Position numbers and translations under genes: made by a program. From Candidatus Zixiibacteriota bacterium (lineage in GTDB: Bacteria; Zixibacteria; MSB-5A5; JAABVY01), in the NCBI GenBank assembly GCA_011777135.1, contig JAABVY010000185.1, positions 16,252 to 27,654 of the forward strand: 11,403 bases of DNA. The letters run 5' to 3'. Each line of letters starts with the position of its first letter. Position 1 is the first letter of the stretch. Under the pieces are notes generated by a model, which saw only the letters and a program-made list of their open reading frames with translations, was not told where the DNA came from and did no database searches. This document shows positions 1-7,786 of this stretch, piece after piece.

Positions 1-117
1 CACCTCAATAAGCGGCTGATCCTTCTCAACCATATCGCCCTCTGAAACCATCAGGGTAACGACTTCACCCGATTCAACAGTCTCGCCAATCTCAGGAATT
101 TTTATCTCTTTTATCAT
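1..117 (-). CDS. aceF: Pyruvate dehydrogenase E2 (dihydrolipoyl acetyltransferase), N-terminal fragment
   Basis: The window edge cuts this gene after its first 39 codons. The visible residues begin MIKEIKIPEIGE and continue through GDMVEKDQPLIEV. This is the start of a biotinyl/lipoyl domain: the IPEIGE-type first strand, then the GD.V..DQ.L.EV strand that precedes the DKA lysine turn. The lysine that would carry lipoate lies just outside the window. The start ATG follows a good ribosome site (AAGGGGAG) that sits in the 15-base gap after the aceE stop, so the two genes are almost certainly cotranscribed. E2 forms the core of the complex and transfers the acetyl group from E1-bound ThDP to CoA. 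On the fragment alone the E2 of another 2-oxoacid dehydrogenase, or a lipoyl domain fused to another protein, is possible; the upstream aceE makes pyruvate dehydrogenase E2 the best reading. Confidence 0.85.
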   Translation of the reverse strand, partial: MIKEIKIPEIGETVESGEVVTLMVSEGDMVEKDQPLIEV

Positions 118-132
118 AACTCTCCCCTTTGA

Positions 133-2811
133 TTATGAAAATAAGGGATTGGATTTTTTTACATCAATATTGAGATCCTTGATAGCCTTTTTCACCACGC
201 CGGCTTTGATCTTGTTCTCGCGCGCCATCGATGATATAGCCGCAAAGGCTATATAGCGATGATCAACTTCGAAGAAATCACGCAGCCCGGCGCGATCCTC
301 GCTGCGGCCAAATCCATCAGTCCCGAGCATTGTAAACGGCCCGGGAATCCAGCAGCCGATAGATGCAGGCAGCACTTTCATGTAATCCGATGCAGCCACA
401 AACACACCCGATTCTTTCTCGAGCGCCTGACCGATATAAGGCACCTCTCTATCCTTATCGGGATTGAGCATATTCTTCCGCTCAACATCCATAGCGTCAT
501 GGTAAAGTCCCTTATAGCTGGTAACGCTCCACACATCCGAGGCAATATCATATTTATCCTCTAATAGCTCCTGCGCTTTTATGGCCTCATTCAGAATCGT
601 CCCGCTCCCCAAAAGATGCGCCTTGTAGCGCTTGCGTTTATTACTCGACTCCTTGAATTTATATATTCCTTTAAGAATACCTTCCTCGATACCTTCCGGC
701 ATGGCAGGCATTTTATAAAATTCATTCATCACGGTAAGGTAGTACATTATATTTTCCTGCTTCTCGAACATGCGGTGAATCCCGTCCTTGACAATAACCG
801 CAATCTCATAAGCAAAGGCGGGGTCATAAGCATGTACAACCGGATTCGAGAGAGCCAGCACATGGCTGTGCCCGTCCTGATGTTGCAGGCCTTCTCCTGC
901 CAGAGTAGTTCGTCCTGCTGTTCCTCCGACCAGAAAGCCACGTGCCTGTGCATCTCCGGCGGCCCAGATCAGGTCCCCGATTCTCTGAAAACCAAACATG
1001 GAATAGAAGATAAAGAAGGGTAGCATGTTAATATCATGGGTGGCATAGGCCGTACCGGCAGCAATAAAAGACGACATCGAACCGGCTTCAGTAATCCCTT
1101 CTTCAAGTATCTGGCCATCCTTAGCCTCTTTATAATACAACAGACTGGCTTTATCAACAGGTTCATAATTCTGGCCCTGATGCGAGTAGATGCCTACCTT
1201 CCTGAATAATGATTCCATTCCAAATGTGCGCGCCTCATCCGGTACAATCGGCACCACATACTTGCCCAGCTTCTTGTCAGCCAGGAGTTTTGAAAGCAGA
1301 TGTACCATTACCATGGTGGTGGCCACCTCACGATCCCCGGTACCTTTCTTAAATTCCTCCCAGATGCCCTCGGACTCGGCCTTAAGCGGTGGAACACTCA
1401 CAATTCGTTTGGGAATATAGCCGCCCAATTCGGCGCGGCGTTCATGAAGGTACTTCATTTCCTGGCTTTCCTCGGAGGGACGATAGAACGGTGTCTCTGG
1501 AATATCTTTGTCTGAAATCGGAATCCCAAAACGGCTCCTGAACTCACGCAACTCCTCTTCATTCAGCTTTTTCTGCTGGTGGGTAACATTGCGCCCTTCG
1601 CCTGCCTCACCCAAACCATAACCTTTTATTGTTTTGGCCAGAATCACAGTGGGCGAACCCTCATGCTCAACAGCTCTCTTATAGGCGGCATATACCTTTT
1701 CGGGATCATGACCGCCACGCCGCAGTTTGCGCAACTGCTCATCCGAATAGTTTTTGACCAGATCCAGAAGTTCGGGATATTTACCGAAGAATTCCTTACG
1801 AATATAAGCGCCGTCAGAGACGACATATTTCTGGTATTCGCCGTCAACAGCTTCTTCCATTCGCTTCACAAGAAGACCATCTCTATCGGCGGCCAGGAGG
1901 GGATCCCAGTCGTCACCCCAGATGACCTTGATGACATTCCAGCCCGCACCCCTGAAGGCTGCCTCCAGCTCCTGTATGATTTTGCCGTTGCCCCGCACCG
2001 GGCCGTCCAGCCGCTGCAAATTACAGTTTATCACAAAGATCAGATTATCAAGGCTTTCGCGGGGAGCCAGGGTCATCGCCCCCAGCGATTCGGGCTCGTC
2101 CAGCTCACCATCACCCAGAAACGCCCAGACCTTTTGATCGCTTTTTTCCCTGATGCCGCGGTCTTCCAGATAACGATTAAAACGGGCCTGATAGATCGCC
2201 ATTATGGGAGAGAGTCCCATCGAAACGGTGGGAAACCGCCAGAAATTAGGCATCAGCCGAGGATGCGGGTACGACGACAGGCCGTCCTCAGGCTGAAGCT
2301 CGCGGCGGAAGTTCTCAAGATGTGTCTCATCCAAACGCCCTTCAACATAGGCGCGTGCATACACCCCGGGAGAAGCATGCCCCTGAAAATATACTATATC
2401 GCCCGGATGTTTCTCCGAGGGAGCTCGAAAAAAGTGATTGAAACCGACTTCAAATAGTGTCGCGGCGGATGCATAAGTGGAAATATGCCCGCCAATACCG
2501 CTCGATTTACGGTTGGCACGTACTACCATTGCCATCGCATTCCAGCGGATGATGCTCTTTATACGGCGTTCAATTTCACGGCTGCCAGGAAAAACAGGCT
2601 GCTCGCTGACATGGATCGAATTGACATATGGAGTGTTGGGAGTAAAGCAGACTTCGACGCCCATCTGCTGGGCGCGATGCTGCAGATGTCCCATCAATTC
2701 GCCCACACGGCGCATACCCTGATTCTGATATACATACTCGAGCGACTCCAGCCACTCGCGGTTTTCGTATTCTACCTGCCGCATTGATTCTAATTTATCT
2801 TGATCGGCCAT
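133..2811 (-). CDS. aceE: Pyruvate dehydrogenase E1, homodimeric type
   Basis: An 892-residue ThDP-dependent enzyme that decarboxylates pyruvate and acetylates the lipoyl group of E2. Length and sequence match the single-chain homodimeric AceE family (887 residues in E. coli) rather than the alpha/beta E1. The ThDP/Mg motif is at about residues 233-275: GDGELDEPES, then NCNLQRLDGPVRGN. By alignment from memory with E. coli, H411 in NVTHQQKK corresponds to the active-site-loop His407, E575 in EGITEAG to the cofactor-activating Glu571, and H644 in GLQHQDGHSH to His640. The C-terminal domain follows, with a DGFGRSEDR segment near residue 832. No key residue is missing and the frame is intact. 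The start is supported by a GAAAGG ribosome site 7 bases upstream. It is the first gene of an aceE-aceF unit with its own 5' region. Function is very secure. Confidence 0.97.
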   Translation of the reverse strand: MADQDKLESMRQVEYENREWLESLEYVYQNQGMRRVGELMGHLQHRAQQMGVEVCFTPNTPYVNSIHVSEQPVFPGSREIERRIKSIIRWNAMAMVVRANRKSSGIGGHISTYASAATLFEVGFNHFFRAPSEKHPGDIVYFQGHASPGVYARAYVEGRLDETHLENFRRELQPEDGLSSYPHPRLMPNFWRFPTVSMGLSPIMAIYQARFNRYLEDRGIREKSDQKVWAFLGDGELDEPESLGAMTLAPRESLDNLIFVINCNLQRLDGPVRGNGKIIQELEAAFRGAGWNVIKVIWGDDWDPLLAADRDGLLVKRMEEAVDGEYQKYVVSDGAYIRKEFFGKYPELLDLVKNYSDEQLRKLRRGGHDPEKVYAAYKRAVEHEGSPTVILAKTIKGYGLGEAGEGRNVTHQQKKLNEEELREFRSRFGIPISDKDIPETPFYRPSEESQEMKYLHERRAELGGYIPKRIVSVPPLKAESEGIWEEFKKGTGDREVATTMVMVHLLSKLLADKKLGKYVVPIVPDEARTFGMESLFRKVGIYSHQGQNYEPVDKASLLYYKEAKDGQILEEGITEAGSMSSFIAAGTAYATHDINMLPFFIFYSMFGFQRIGDLIWAAGDAQARGFLVGGTAGRTTLAGEGLQHQDGHSHVLALSNPVVHAYDPAFAYEIAVIVKDGIHRMFEKQENIMYYLTVMNEFYKMPAMPEGIEEGILKGIYKFKESSNKRKRYKAHLLGSGTILNEAIKAQELLEDKYDIASDVWSVTSYKGLYHDAMDVERKNMLNPDKDREVPYIGQALEKESGVFVAASDYMKVLPASIGCWIPGPFTMLGTDGFGRSEDRAGLRDFFEVDHRYIAFAAISSMARENKIKAGVVKKAIKDLNIDVKKSNPLFS

Positions 2812-2842
2812 AAGCTAACCTTTCGCTTCTGACTCAAATATT

Positions 2843-2869
2843 TTCAAAATTCGCATAATAGTTCAAAAT
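2843..2869 (-). repeat. Short direct repeat in the aceE leader
   Basis: The 8-mer ATTTTGAA (minus strand) occurs twice, at 2843-2850 and 2862-2869, with starts 19 bases apart. The upstream copy overlaps one arm of the inverted repeat next to it. It may be part of a regulator site array or simply a product of A/T-rich composition. No function can be assigned. Confidence 0.25.
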
Positions 2870-2888
2870 ACACCTCGAACTGTATTTT
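2865..2888. promoter_or_regulatory. Operator-like perfect inverted repeat in the aceE leader
   Basis: Two perfectly complementary 8-base arms, AAAATACA at 2865-2872 and TGTATTTT at 2881-2888, are separated by 8 bases. It lies about 35-60 bases downstream of the proposed transcription start and about 54 bases before the aceE start. The arms are almost all A/T, so an RNA hairpin would be weak, and there is no clean U-tract after it. A site for a dimeric repressor is more likely than a terminator. In many bacteria pdh operons are controlled by GntR-type regulators such as PdhR, but this sequence is not the PdhR consensus and no regulator gene is in view. Confidence 0.4.
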
Positions 2889-2929
2889 ATAATCAAAACA
2901 ATATGAATTTGTATATGTTCGGCACAGCC

Positions 2930-2961
2930 ATTATATTATAGAACTCATCGTCTTTTTTCAA
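2930..2961 (-). promoter_or_regulatory. Candidate sigma70-type promoter for aceE-aceF
   Basis: On the minus strand a TTGAAA box (2956-2961) is followed after 15 bases by a perfect TATAAT (2935-2940). A second TATAAT overlaps it by one base (2930-2935). The 15-base spacer is short for sigma70 and using the second -10 makes it 20, so neither pairing is ideal. It is still the closest match to consensus noticed in the window's gaps, and it sits just after the copB stop. Transcription would begin near 2923-2928 and give an untranslated leader of about 115 bases before aceE. Confidence 0.5.
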
Positions 2962-2977
2962 ATCTTTATTCCCGGCT

Positions 2978-5065
2978 TCATTCAACCTCCGGAACCTTCA
3001 GGAATTTGGCGTTAATTGCCACAATGACCGTGCTCAGCGACATCAAAAGGGCGCCCACAGCCGGATTCAGAAGAATCCCAAAACTGTACAGAGCTCCGGC
3101 CGCAAGTGGAATTGCGATAGCATTATATCCCGTTGCCCAGATGAGATTTTGCACCATCTTTTTGTAGGTGGCGCGTGAATAGGCAATAATCTTGACAACA
3201 TCCATGGGATTGTTTTTGACCAGCACAATATCAGCCGTCTCCATTGCCACATCGGTTCCAGCGCCGATAGCGATACCAACATCAGCCTGCGCCAGTGCGG
3301 GAGCATCATTTACACCGTCTCCCACCATCGCAGTAGTATAGCCCTCCGACTGCACCTCTTTTATCTTCTCAGCCTTCTTATCAGGCAATACACCGGCGAA
3401 AAAATCCTCCAGCCCGATTTCATCGGCCACTCTTTTGGCGACATGCTCGTTGTCGCCGGTGATCATCAATGTTTTGATATTTTTTTCTTTTAGTTTCTTG
3501 ATTGCTTCTTTCGACTCCTCCCGGACCGGATCTTCGAGCGCAATTGCACCTTTGACATCATTATCGATAAGGACATAAGCTATGGTTTTCCCTTTTTCTG
3601 CGAATTCCCGGGCTTCGTCACTAATATCAATATCATTTTCATCCAAATACCCGGGGCTCACTACTTTGACATCTTTGCCGTCCACTTTTCCGGTGGCGCC
3701 TTTGCCCTTTATGGCCTCGAAGGACTCCACCTTCTTCTTGTCTTGGGTTGCCTCGGTTATTGCTTTTGCAATCGGGTGTTCCGAACGCGCCTCCACCGAA
3801 GCGGCATACATCAGGATTTCATCCTTATCAGTATTATCCCCAATCGCCAGAATTTCCGAGACCTCGAATGTTCCCTTGGTCAGTGTGCCGGTTTTGTCAA
3901 ATATTATCGCATCTATATTTCGCGCTGATTCGAAGGGCACACGGTTCCGAATGAGTAAACCATTTTTCGCCGACAATGCTGTAGAAACAGCAATCACGAG
4001 CGGAATCGCCAGGCCGAGCGCATGCGGGCAGGTAATTACCATGACAGTCACCATACGCCCCAGGGCAAAAACAAATTCTCGGCCGAATGCCGTAAGCCAT
4101 AGAATAAGAGTTGTTGTTCCGGCCCCGATGGCTATAAATGTCAACCACATAGCGGCCTTGTCGGCAAGATTCTGGGATTTGGATTTGCTGGCCTGGGCGC
4201 TCTCGACCATATCCATCACCTGAGAAAGATATGAGTCTTTTCCGGTTTTCTCTATCTCGACTGTGATCGAACCGTCACCATTGACCGATCCGCCGACCAC
4301 TTCGTCACCCTCACCTTTGGACACTGGCTCGGATTCTCCGGTCACCAAAGATTCATCTATCGAGGTCGAGCCTTCCACGATCTTGCCGTCAACCGGCACC
4401 TTCTCGCCGGGCTTGATGACAACCTTATCCCCTTTTTCCAGCTCTCTGACTGGCACATCCTCGGTCGACCCATCATCCTGGAGCTTATGTGCGTCAGATG
4501 GCATCAGCTTGGCAAGTTCATCCAGAGCCCGTGAGGCTCCCATCACCGAACGCATCTCGATCCAGTGTCCCAATAGCATGACATCGATAAGCGTGGCCAG
4601 CTCCCAGAAAAATGTTCTTCCTGAAAGCCCGAATACGACCGCACTGCTATAGACATAAGCAACCAGAATAGCAAGGGCAATCAAGGTCATCATACCCGGC
4701 TGTAATTCGCGCAGTTCTTTTACAATGCCCTTGAGAAAAGGATAACCGCCATAGAAGAACACCGCGGTTGCAAACACAAATTGCACATAAGAATCGCCGG
4801 AAAATGCGAGTTGATCTTTCAACCCAACAAATCCCTGAATCATGGGCGATAAGACTACGATGGGTATTGTCAGGATCAGTGAGATCCAGAAGCGACGCTT
4901 GAAATCCTCGGCCATGTGCTTATGATGCCTCTTATGATCATGGTCGTTATGATCCTTATCATGGTTGTGGTTGTCATGATCCTGGTGCTTATTCTCTTCT
5001 TTCTCATTCTGAGAATAATTATTCTTATGATTATGCTCCCCTTTGCTATTGTCTTTGTCATGCAT
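2978..5065 (-). CDS. copB: CopB-type P1B-3 copper/heavy-metal-exporting ATPase with His-rich N terminus
   Basis: A 695-residue P-type ATPase of the inner membrane that would export a soft metal ion at the cost of ATP. The first 50 residues are low-complexity and hold 13 histidines (HDH, HNHD, HHKH patterns). There is no CxxC HMA domain, as expected for the CopB group. Membrane helices begin at about residue 58. The actuator TGES is at 242-245, the metal-site helix carries CPH (346-348), the phosphorylation loop is DKTGT (D390), the nucleotide domain has the SEHP histidine (430), and the hinge GDGVNDAP is at 582-589. The last helices carry GYN and MSLSTVIVAINA. CPH plus the His-rich N terminus define P1B-3, linked in the literature to Cu(II), Cu(I) or Ag(I). 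The start has AAAGGA 7-8 bases upstream. It follows the Rieske reductase by 23 bases, so is likely cotranscribed. No metal-sensing regulator or copper chaperone gene is in the window. Confidence 0.93.
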   Translation of the reverse strand: MHDKDNSKGEHNHKNNYSQNEKEENKHQDHDNHNHDKDHNDHDHKRHHKHMAEDFKRRFWISLILTIPIVVLSPMIQGFVGLKDQLAFSGDSYVQFVFATAVFFYGGYPFLKGIVKELRELQPGMMTLIALAILVAYVYSSAVVFGLSGRTFFWELATLIDVMLLGHWIEMRSVMGASRALDELAKLMPSDAHKLQDDGSTEDVPVRELEKGDKVVIKPGEKVPVDGKIVEGSTSIDESLVTGESEPVSKGEGDEVVGGSVNGDGSITVEIEKTGKDSYLSQVMDMVESAQASKSKSQNLADKAAMWLTFIAIGAGTTTLILWLTAFGREFVFALGRMVTVMVITCPHALGLAIPLVIAVSTALSAKNGLLIRNRVPFESARNIDAIIFDKTGTLTKGTFEVSEILAIGDNTDKDEILMYAASVEARSEHPIAKAITEATQDKKKVESFEAIKGKGATGKVDGKDVKVVSPGYLDENDIDISDEAREFAEKGKTIAYVLIDNDVKGAIALEDPVREESKEAIKKLKEKNIKTLMITGDNEHVAKRVADEIGLEDFFAGVLPDKKAEKIKEVQSEGYTTAMVGDGVNDAPALAQADVGIAIGAGTDVAMETADIVLVKNNPMDVVKIIAYSRATYKKMVQNLIWATGYNAIAIPLAAGALYSFGILLNPAVGALLMSLSTVIVAINAKFLKVPEVE

Positions 5066-5088
5066 TGTTAATTCCTTTCGGAATAGGC

Positions 5089-6675
5089 CTATCTCCTGAC
5101 AAGTTCGATTAAATCAATTGAACCATCCCTCAATTCGTCCGGCGATGGCATGCGTTCCTGGCGCATCAGCTCCTCTACCACATCGATTTCCCTGTCGTAT
5201 TTAATTCCAGAGGCCGCCTCGACTTTATTCTTTTTGATATAGAACAAAATAAAGCTGCCTTTGGAAATATCGCCTTCGACTATGATGTCATCCCAGTCAC
5301 GCACATAACCAACATGCCTGAATTGCAGGCCGACCTGGGCTGTCCAGAAAAATGGTATGCTCCTGAAAGGCACTTCCTTATCCATCATGTTATGAGCCGC
5401 ATACCGCCCCTGCTGTTCGGCAGTACGCCAATGCTCTATTCGTATTACATCATTGTTATACCAGTAGCGAAAACTGGCAATGTCGCCGGCGGCATAGACA
5501 TTCTCGGTGACATTGAAATGCTCATCGACCTTGAGACTGCCGTCTGATTCCAGGTCAAGACCTTTCAGAAAATCAGACGATGGTTTTACGCCAACTCCCA
5601 TGATGACCATATCGGTCTCTACACTATCTCCGCTTTCAAGTACGACTGCTTCGACTTTGCTATCACCCTCGATCCTTTCAACTGAATCTCCAAGCCTGAA
5701 TCGGACCCCTATCTCCTCATGCTTCTTCCGAAAAAGTTCTCCCACCTCCGGTGCAAAGACATGACTGAAAGGCGTTTTCTCAGGCGCCACCACAGTGACC
5801 TGCAGCTTACGTTTGGTCATACTGAATGCTGTCTCCATACCTATGAAACTGGCCCCAATTACCACAACTTTTGCAGCATTTTTGGCGGCGGCTATAATCC
5901 GGTCGCAATCGTCAAAGGTTCTCAATGTGAAGACATTCTGCAGATCGGCACCGGGGATATTCAGCTTACGGGGTTCCCCGCCGGTTGTAATTAGCAGGCG
6001 GTCATATTTTATAGATTCTCCACTGGCAACGGAAACCTCCCTTTTTTTTATATCTATTCCGGTGACATGCTTCTTGCGCAGAACCTCTATTCCGTATTTG
6101 TTATAAAAATCGTCATCCCTGATCGGCATCCATTCATCTTTAGCGTCGCCCTGCAGGTAATCCTTGCTTAGATTGGGACGGTCGTAGGGCATTCTGTCCT
6201 CATGGGTGAGCATGATAATCTCTCCCTTGAAACCATCCTCGCGAAGGGTCTGCGCAGCCATGGAGCCGGCCGCACCTGCGCCGATTATTACAAAGCTGCG
6301 GTTCTCGCTCTGGGGATCATAGCTAACCATATCCGGAGTACGGCTGCCTTTGAATTCCTTCGGAATCATGACATAAATATCATCGCCGTCAACTTCAACC
6401 TCAAACGAAGATAGTGAATCCCGCGAGGGAGGCTCCTCAAGATCACCCGATTTGGCATTGTAGCAGGCATGATGCCAGGGACAGACAATCCGCTCTCCGC
6501 TCAGAATACCGCGGTCCAATGGTGCACCGTAATGAGGACAGGCGGCCCCGGTGGCATAAAACTCACCGTCTATTTTGCTCAAAAGTATTTTATTGCCGTC
6601 GCCCACCTCAAACGACTTCATTTGCCCCTCTTCTAAATCACCCACTCTGGCGACTTTCACCTTTTTATCACTCAT
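5089..6675 (-). CDS. Rieske [2Fe-2S] / FAD-dependent NAD(P)H oxidoreductase (AIF-like)
   Basis: A 528-residue fusion. Residues 1-105 form a Rieske domain with both ligand pairs intact: CPH (C46, H48) and CPWH (C65, H68). Residues 125 onward form a pyridine-nucleotide-disulphide-type reductase: GAGAAG FAD site at 132-137, a second Rossmann motif GASFIG at 274-279 for NAD(P)H, and the FAD-closing ENVYAAGDIA near residue 391. A reductase C-terminal domain starts at about 435. The layout matches AIFL/AIFM3-type proteins and ferredoxin reductases of Rieske oxygenase systems. No cysteine pair of a disulphide reductase is seen after the FAD motif. It should carry electrons from NAD(P)H through FAD to the Rieske cluster and on to an unknown acceptor. 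No signal peptide is seen, so it is probably cytoplasmic. The start has a GAGG ribosome site. It lies 21 bases after the DJ-1 gene and 23 before copB. The substrate is not known. Confidence 0.9.
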   Translation of the reverse strand: MSDKKVKVARVGDLEEGQMKSFEVGDGNKILLSKIDGEFYATGAACPHYGAPLDRGILSGERIVCPWHHACYNAKSGDLEEPPSRDSLSSFEVEVDGDDIYVMIPKEFKGSRTPDMVSYDPQSENRSFVIIGAGAAGSMAAQTLREDGFKGEIIMLTHEDRMPYDRPNLSKDYLQGDAKDEWMPIRDDDFYNKYGIEVLRKKHVTGIDIKKREVSVASGESIKYDRLLITTGGEPRKLNIPGADLQNVFTLRTFDDCDRIIAAAKNAAKVVVIGASFIGMETAFSMTKRKLQVTVVAPEKTPFSHVFAPEVGELFRKKHEEIGVRFRLGDSVERIEGDSKVEAVVLESGDSVETDMVIMGVGVKPSSDFLKGLDLESDGSLKVDEHFNVTENVYAAGDIASFRYWYNNDVIRIEHWRTAEQQGRYAAHNMMDKEVPFRSIPFFWTAQVGLQFRHVGYVRDWDDIIVEGDISKGSFILFYIKKNKVEAASGIKYDREIDVVEELMRQERMPSPDELRDGSIDLIELVRR

Positions 6676-6696
6676 GATAGTCCTCTTCAGCTTAAT

Positions 6697-7212
6697 TTAG
6701 CTTAATTGCGAAATAATTGCATGGCAGAAGGCCGGAAGATCGCCCGGGTTGCGTGAGGTAACTATGTTGTCGTCAACAACAACCTCTTCATCAACCCATT
6801 CCGCACCCGCATTGACAAGATCATCCTTAATGGAATAAAAGCTGGTCATTTTTTTGCCTTCCAGGATTCCGGCCGATGCCAGCATCCATCCGGCATGGCA
6901 GATTGCCGCAACCACTTTCCCCTTCTCATGCATTCTCTTAACGAACTCCACCATTCCGGGGGTACGCCGCATATGATCGGGAGAATAGCCACCGGGAATA
7001 ATAAGGGCATCGAAATCATCGGCTTTGGCTTCTGTCACAGAAATATCCGATTTTCCGGGGATGCCGTGCTTGCCACTAAATGAACCAGTCTTTGGTCCGA
7101 CAACAGTAACTTCCGCCCCCTCTTCGGTCATTCTGATTTTGGGATACCAGAATTCAAGATCCTCATAGATATTATCTATGAAAATAGCGATTTTCTTTCC
7201 ATCCAAACTCAT
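6697..7212 (-). CDS. DJ-1/PfpI family protein (protease- or deglycase-like)
   Basis: A 171-residue single-domain protein of the class I glutamine amidotransferase-like fold. The nucleophile elbow reads AAICHAGWML, giving Cys105 followed by His106. Glu17, in the IYEDLEFW segment, is in the position of the conserved acidic residue that tunes the cysteine. The IIPGGYSPD oxyanion segment at 71-79 and a SRNPGDLPAF stretch near 153 match PfpI/YraA-type members. Relatives are described as intracellular proteases, glyoxalases or general stress proteins, and the exact activity cannot be told from sequence. It starts behind a strong AAGGAGG site with 7-base spacing and lies 45 bases after osmC. Its place between a peroxiredoxin and a redox enzyme suggests a role in oxidative or carbonyl stress. 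Confidence 0.9.
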   Translation of the reverse strand: MSLDGKKIAIFIDNIYEDLEFWYPKIRMTEEGAEVTVVGPKTGSFSGKHGIPGKSDISVTEAKADDFDALIIPGGYSPDHMRRTPGMVEFVKRMHEKGKVVAAICHAGWMLASAGILEGKKMTSFYSIKDDLVNAGAEWVDEEVVVDDNIVTSRNPGDLPAFCHAIISQLS

Positions 7213-7257
7213 AAATCAGCCTCCTTTTTTGTTTGAACAGTGAAAGGATTTTTAGAA

Positions 7258-7686
7258 TTAACCGATCAGCTTTGCATTCAAGCTGATCTTCACTCCTGCC
7301 AGGGCTTGTGAAACCGGGCAGTTCTCTTTGGCTTTCTCGGCCAGTTCGGCGAACTTGTCATTATCAATATCCAGAACATCGCCTTCGGTCGTCAATTCTG
7401 AAGAGATTATTTTGAAACCCTGATCCTGCTTTTCCAGCGTCACTTTGGCAACCGTGTCGATCTTTTCCGGCTGAAAACCTGCGTCTTCAAGCAGTTTGGC
7501 AAGCGCCATGGAAAAGCATCCCGCATGTGCCGCTCCAATCAGTTCTTCGGGATTGGTGCCGATATCATCGGCAAATCTCGATCCAGCAGAATATGATCCG
7601 ATGTAGGCTCCAGTACCGAGCTTCATCTTGCCTTTGCCTTCTTTCAGGGTTCCCTCCCACACAGCATTGGCGTTGCGTACAGGCAT
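7258..7686 (-). CDS. osmC: OsmC-family organic hydroperoxide reductase
   Basis: A 142-residue protein very close in layout to E. coli OsmC: an N-terminal NAVWEGTLKEG strand, the SRF segment with Arg37, GTNPEELIGAAHAGCFSMAL with the peroxidatic-type Cys57, and NCPVSQAL with the second Cys123. The paired cysteines with the arginine and glutamate are the family's catalytic set for reducing organic hydroperoxides. The IGAAHAGCFSMAL form points to the OsmC rather than the Ohr subgroup. It is cytoplasmic and has no signal peptide. The ribosome site AGGAG is 8-9 bases ahead of the ATG. A 100-base gap separates it from the upstream membrane-protein gene, so an internal promoter could sit there, though no convincing boxes were found. 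Confidence 0.94.
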   Translation of the reverse strand: MPVRNANAVWEGTLKEGKGKMKLGTGAYIGSYSAGSRFADDIGTNPEELIGAAHAGCFSMALAKLLEDAGFQPEKIDTVAKVTLEKQDQGFKIISSELTTEGDVLDIDNDKFAELAEKAKENCPVSQALAGVKISLNAKLIG

Positions 7687-7786
7687 ATTATTAAACTCCT
7701 ATTTTTCAAGTAATAAAATCAAAAACTACAAAAATCCATAGACTCTCTGCTATTGAAATTCTGGCCTCCAGCCATTGCGGATGCAG
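7687..7786. other. Intergenic gap upstream of osmC, no clear signal
   Basis: A 100-base A/T-rich stretch between the DUF1469-type gene and osmC. It contains the osmC ribosome site and a small possible hairpin, CTGG-AGG-CCAG on the minus strand, at about 7764-7774. The stem is only 4 pairs and no U-tract follows, so it is not called a terminator. No -35/-10 pair better than chance was seen. It may still hold a stress-dependent promoter of a different consensus. Confidence 0.3.

Noticed and set aside
1579..2457. A 292-codon plus-strand open frame
   Set aside because: It is fully antisense to the conserved aceE ThDP-binding region and reads as a composition shadow, with no recognisable domain.
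3582..4223. A 213-codon plus-strand open frame rich in Ser/Ala/Ile
   Set aside because: It lies opposite the catalytic domains of the CopB ATPase and shows no domain signature of its own.
4918..5060. Tandem DNA repeat or CRISPR-like array (repeated atgatc/catgat words)
   Set aside because: The repetition follows from His/Asp codons in the metal-binding N terminus of the ATPase; there are no regular spacers.
7764..7774. Hairpin CTGG-AGG-CCAG as a terminator before osmC
   Set aside because: A 4-pair stem with a 3-base loop and no U-tract is too weak.
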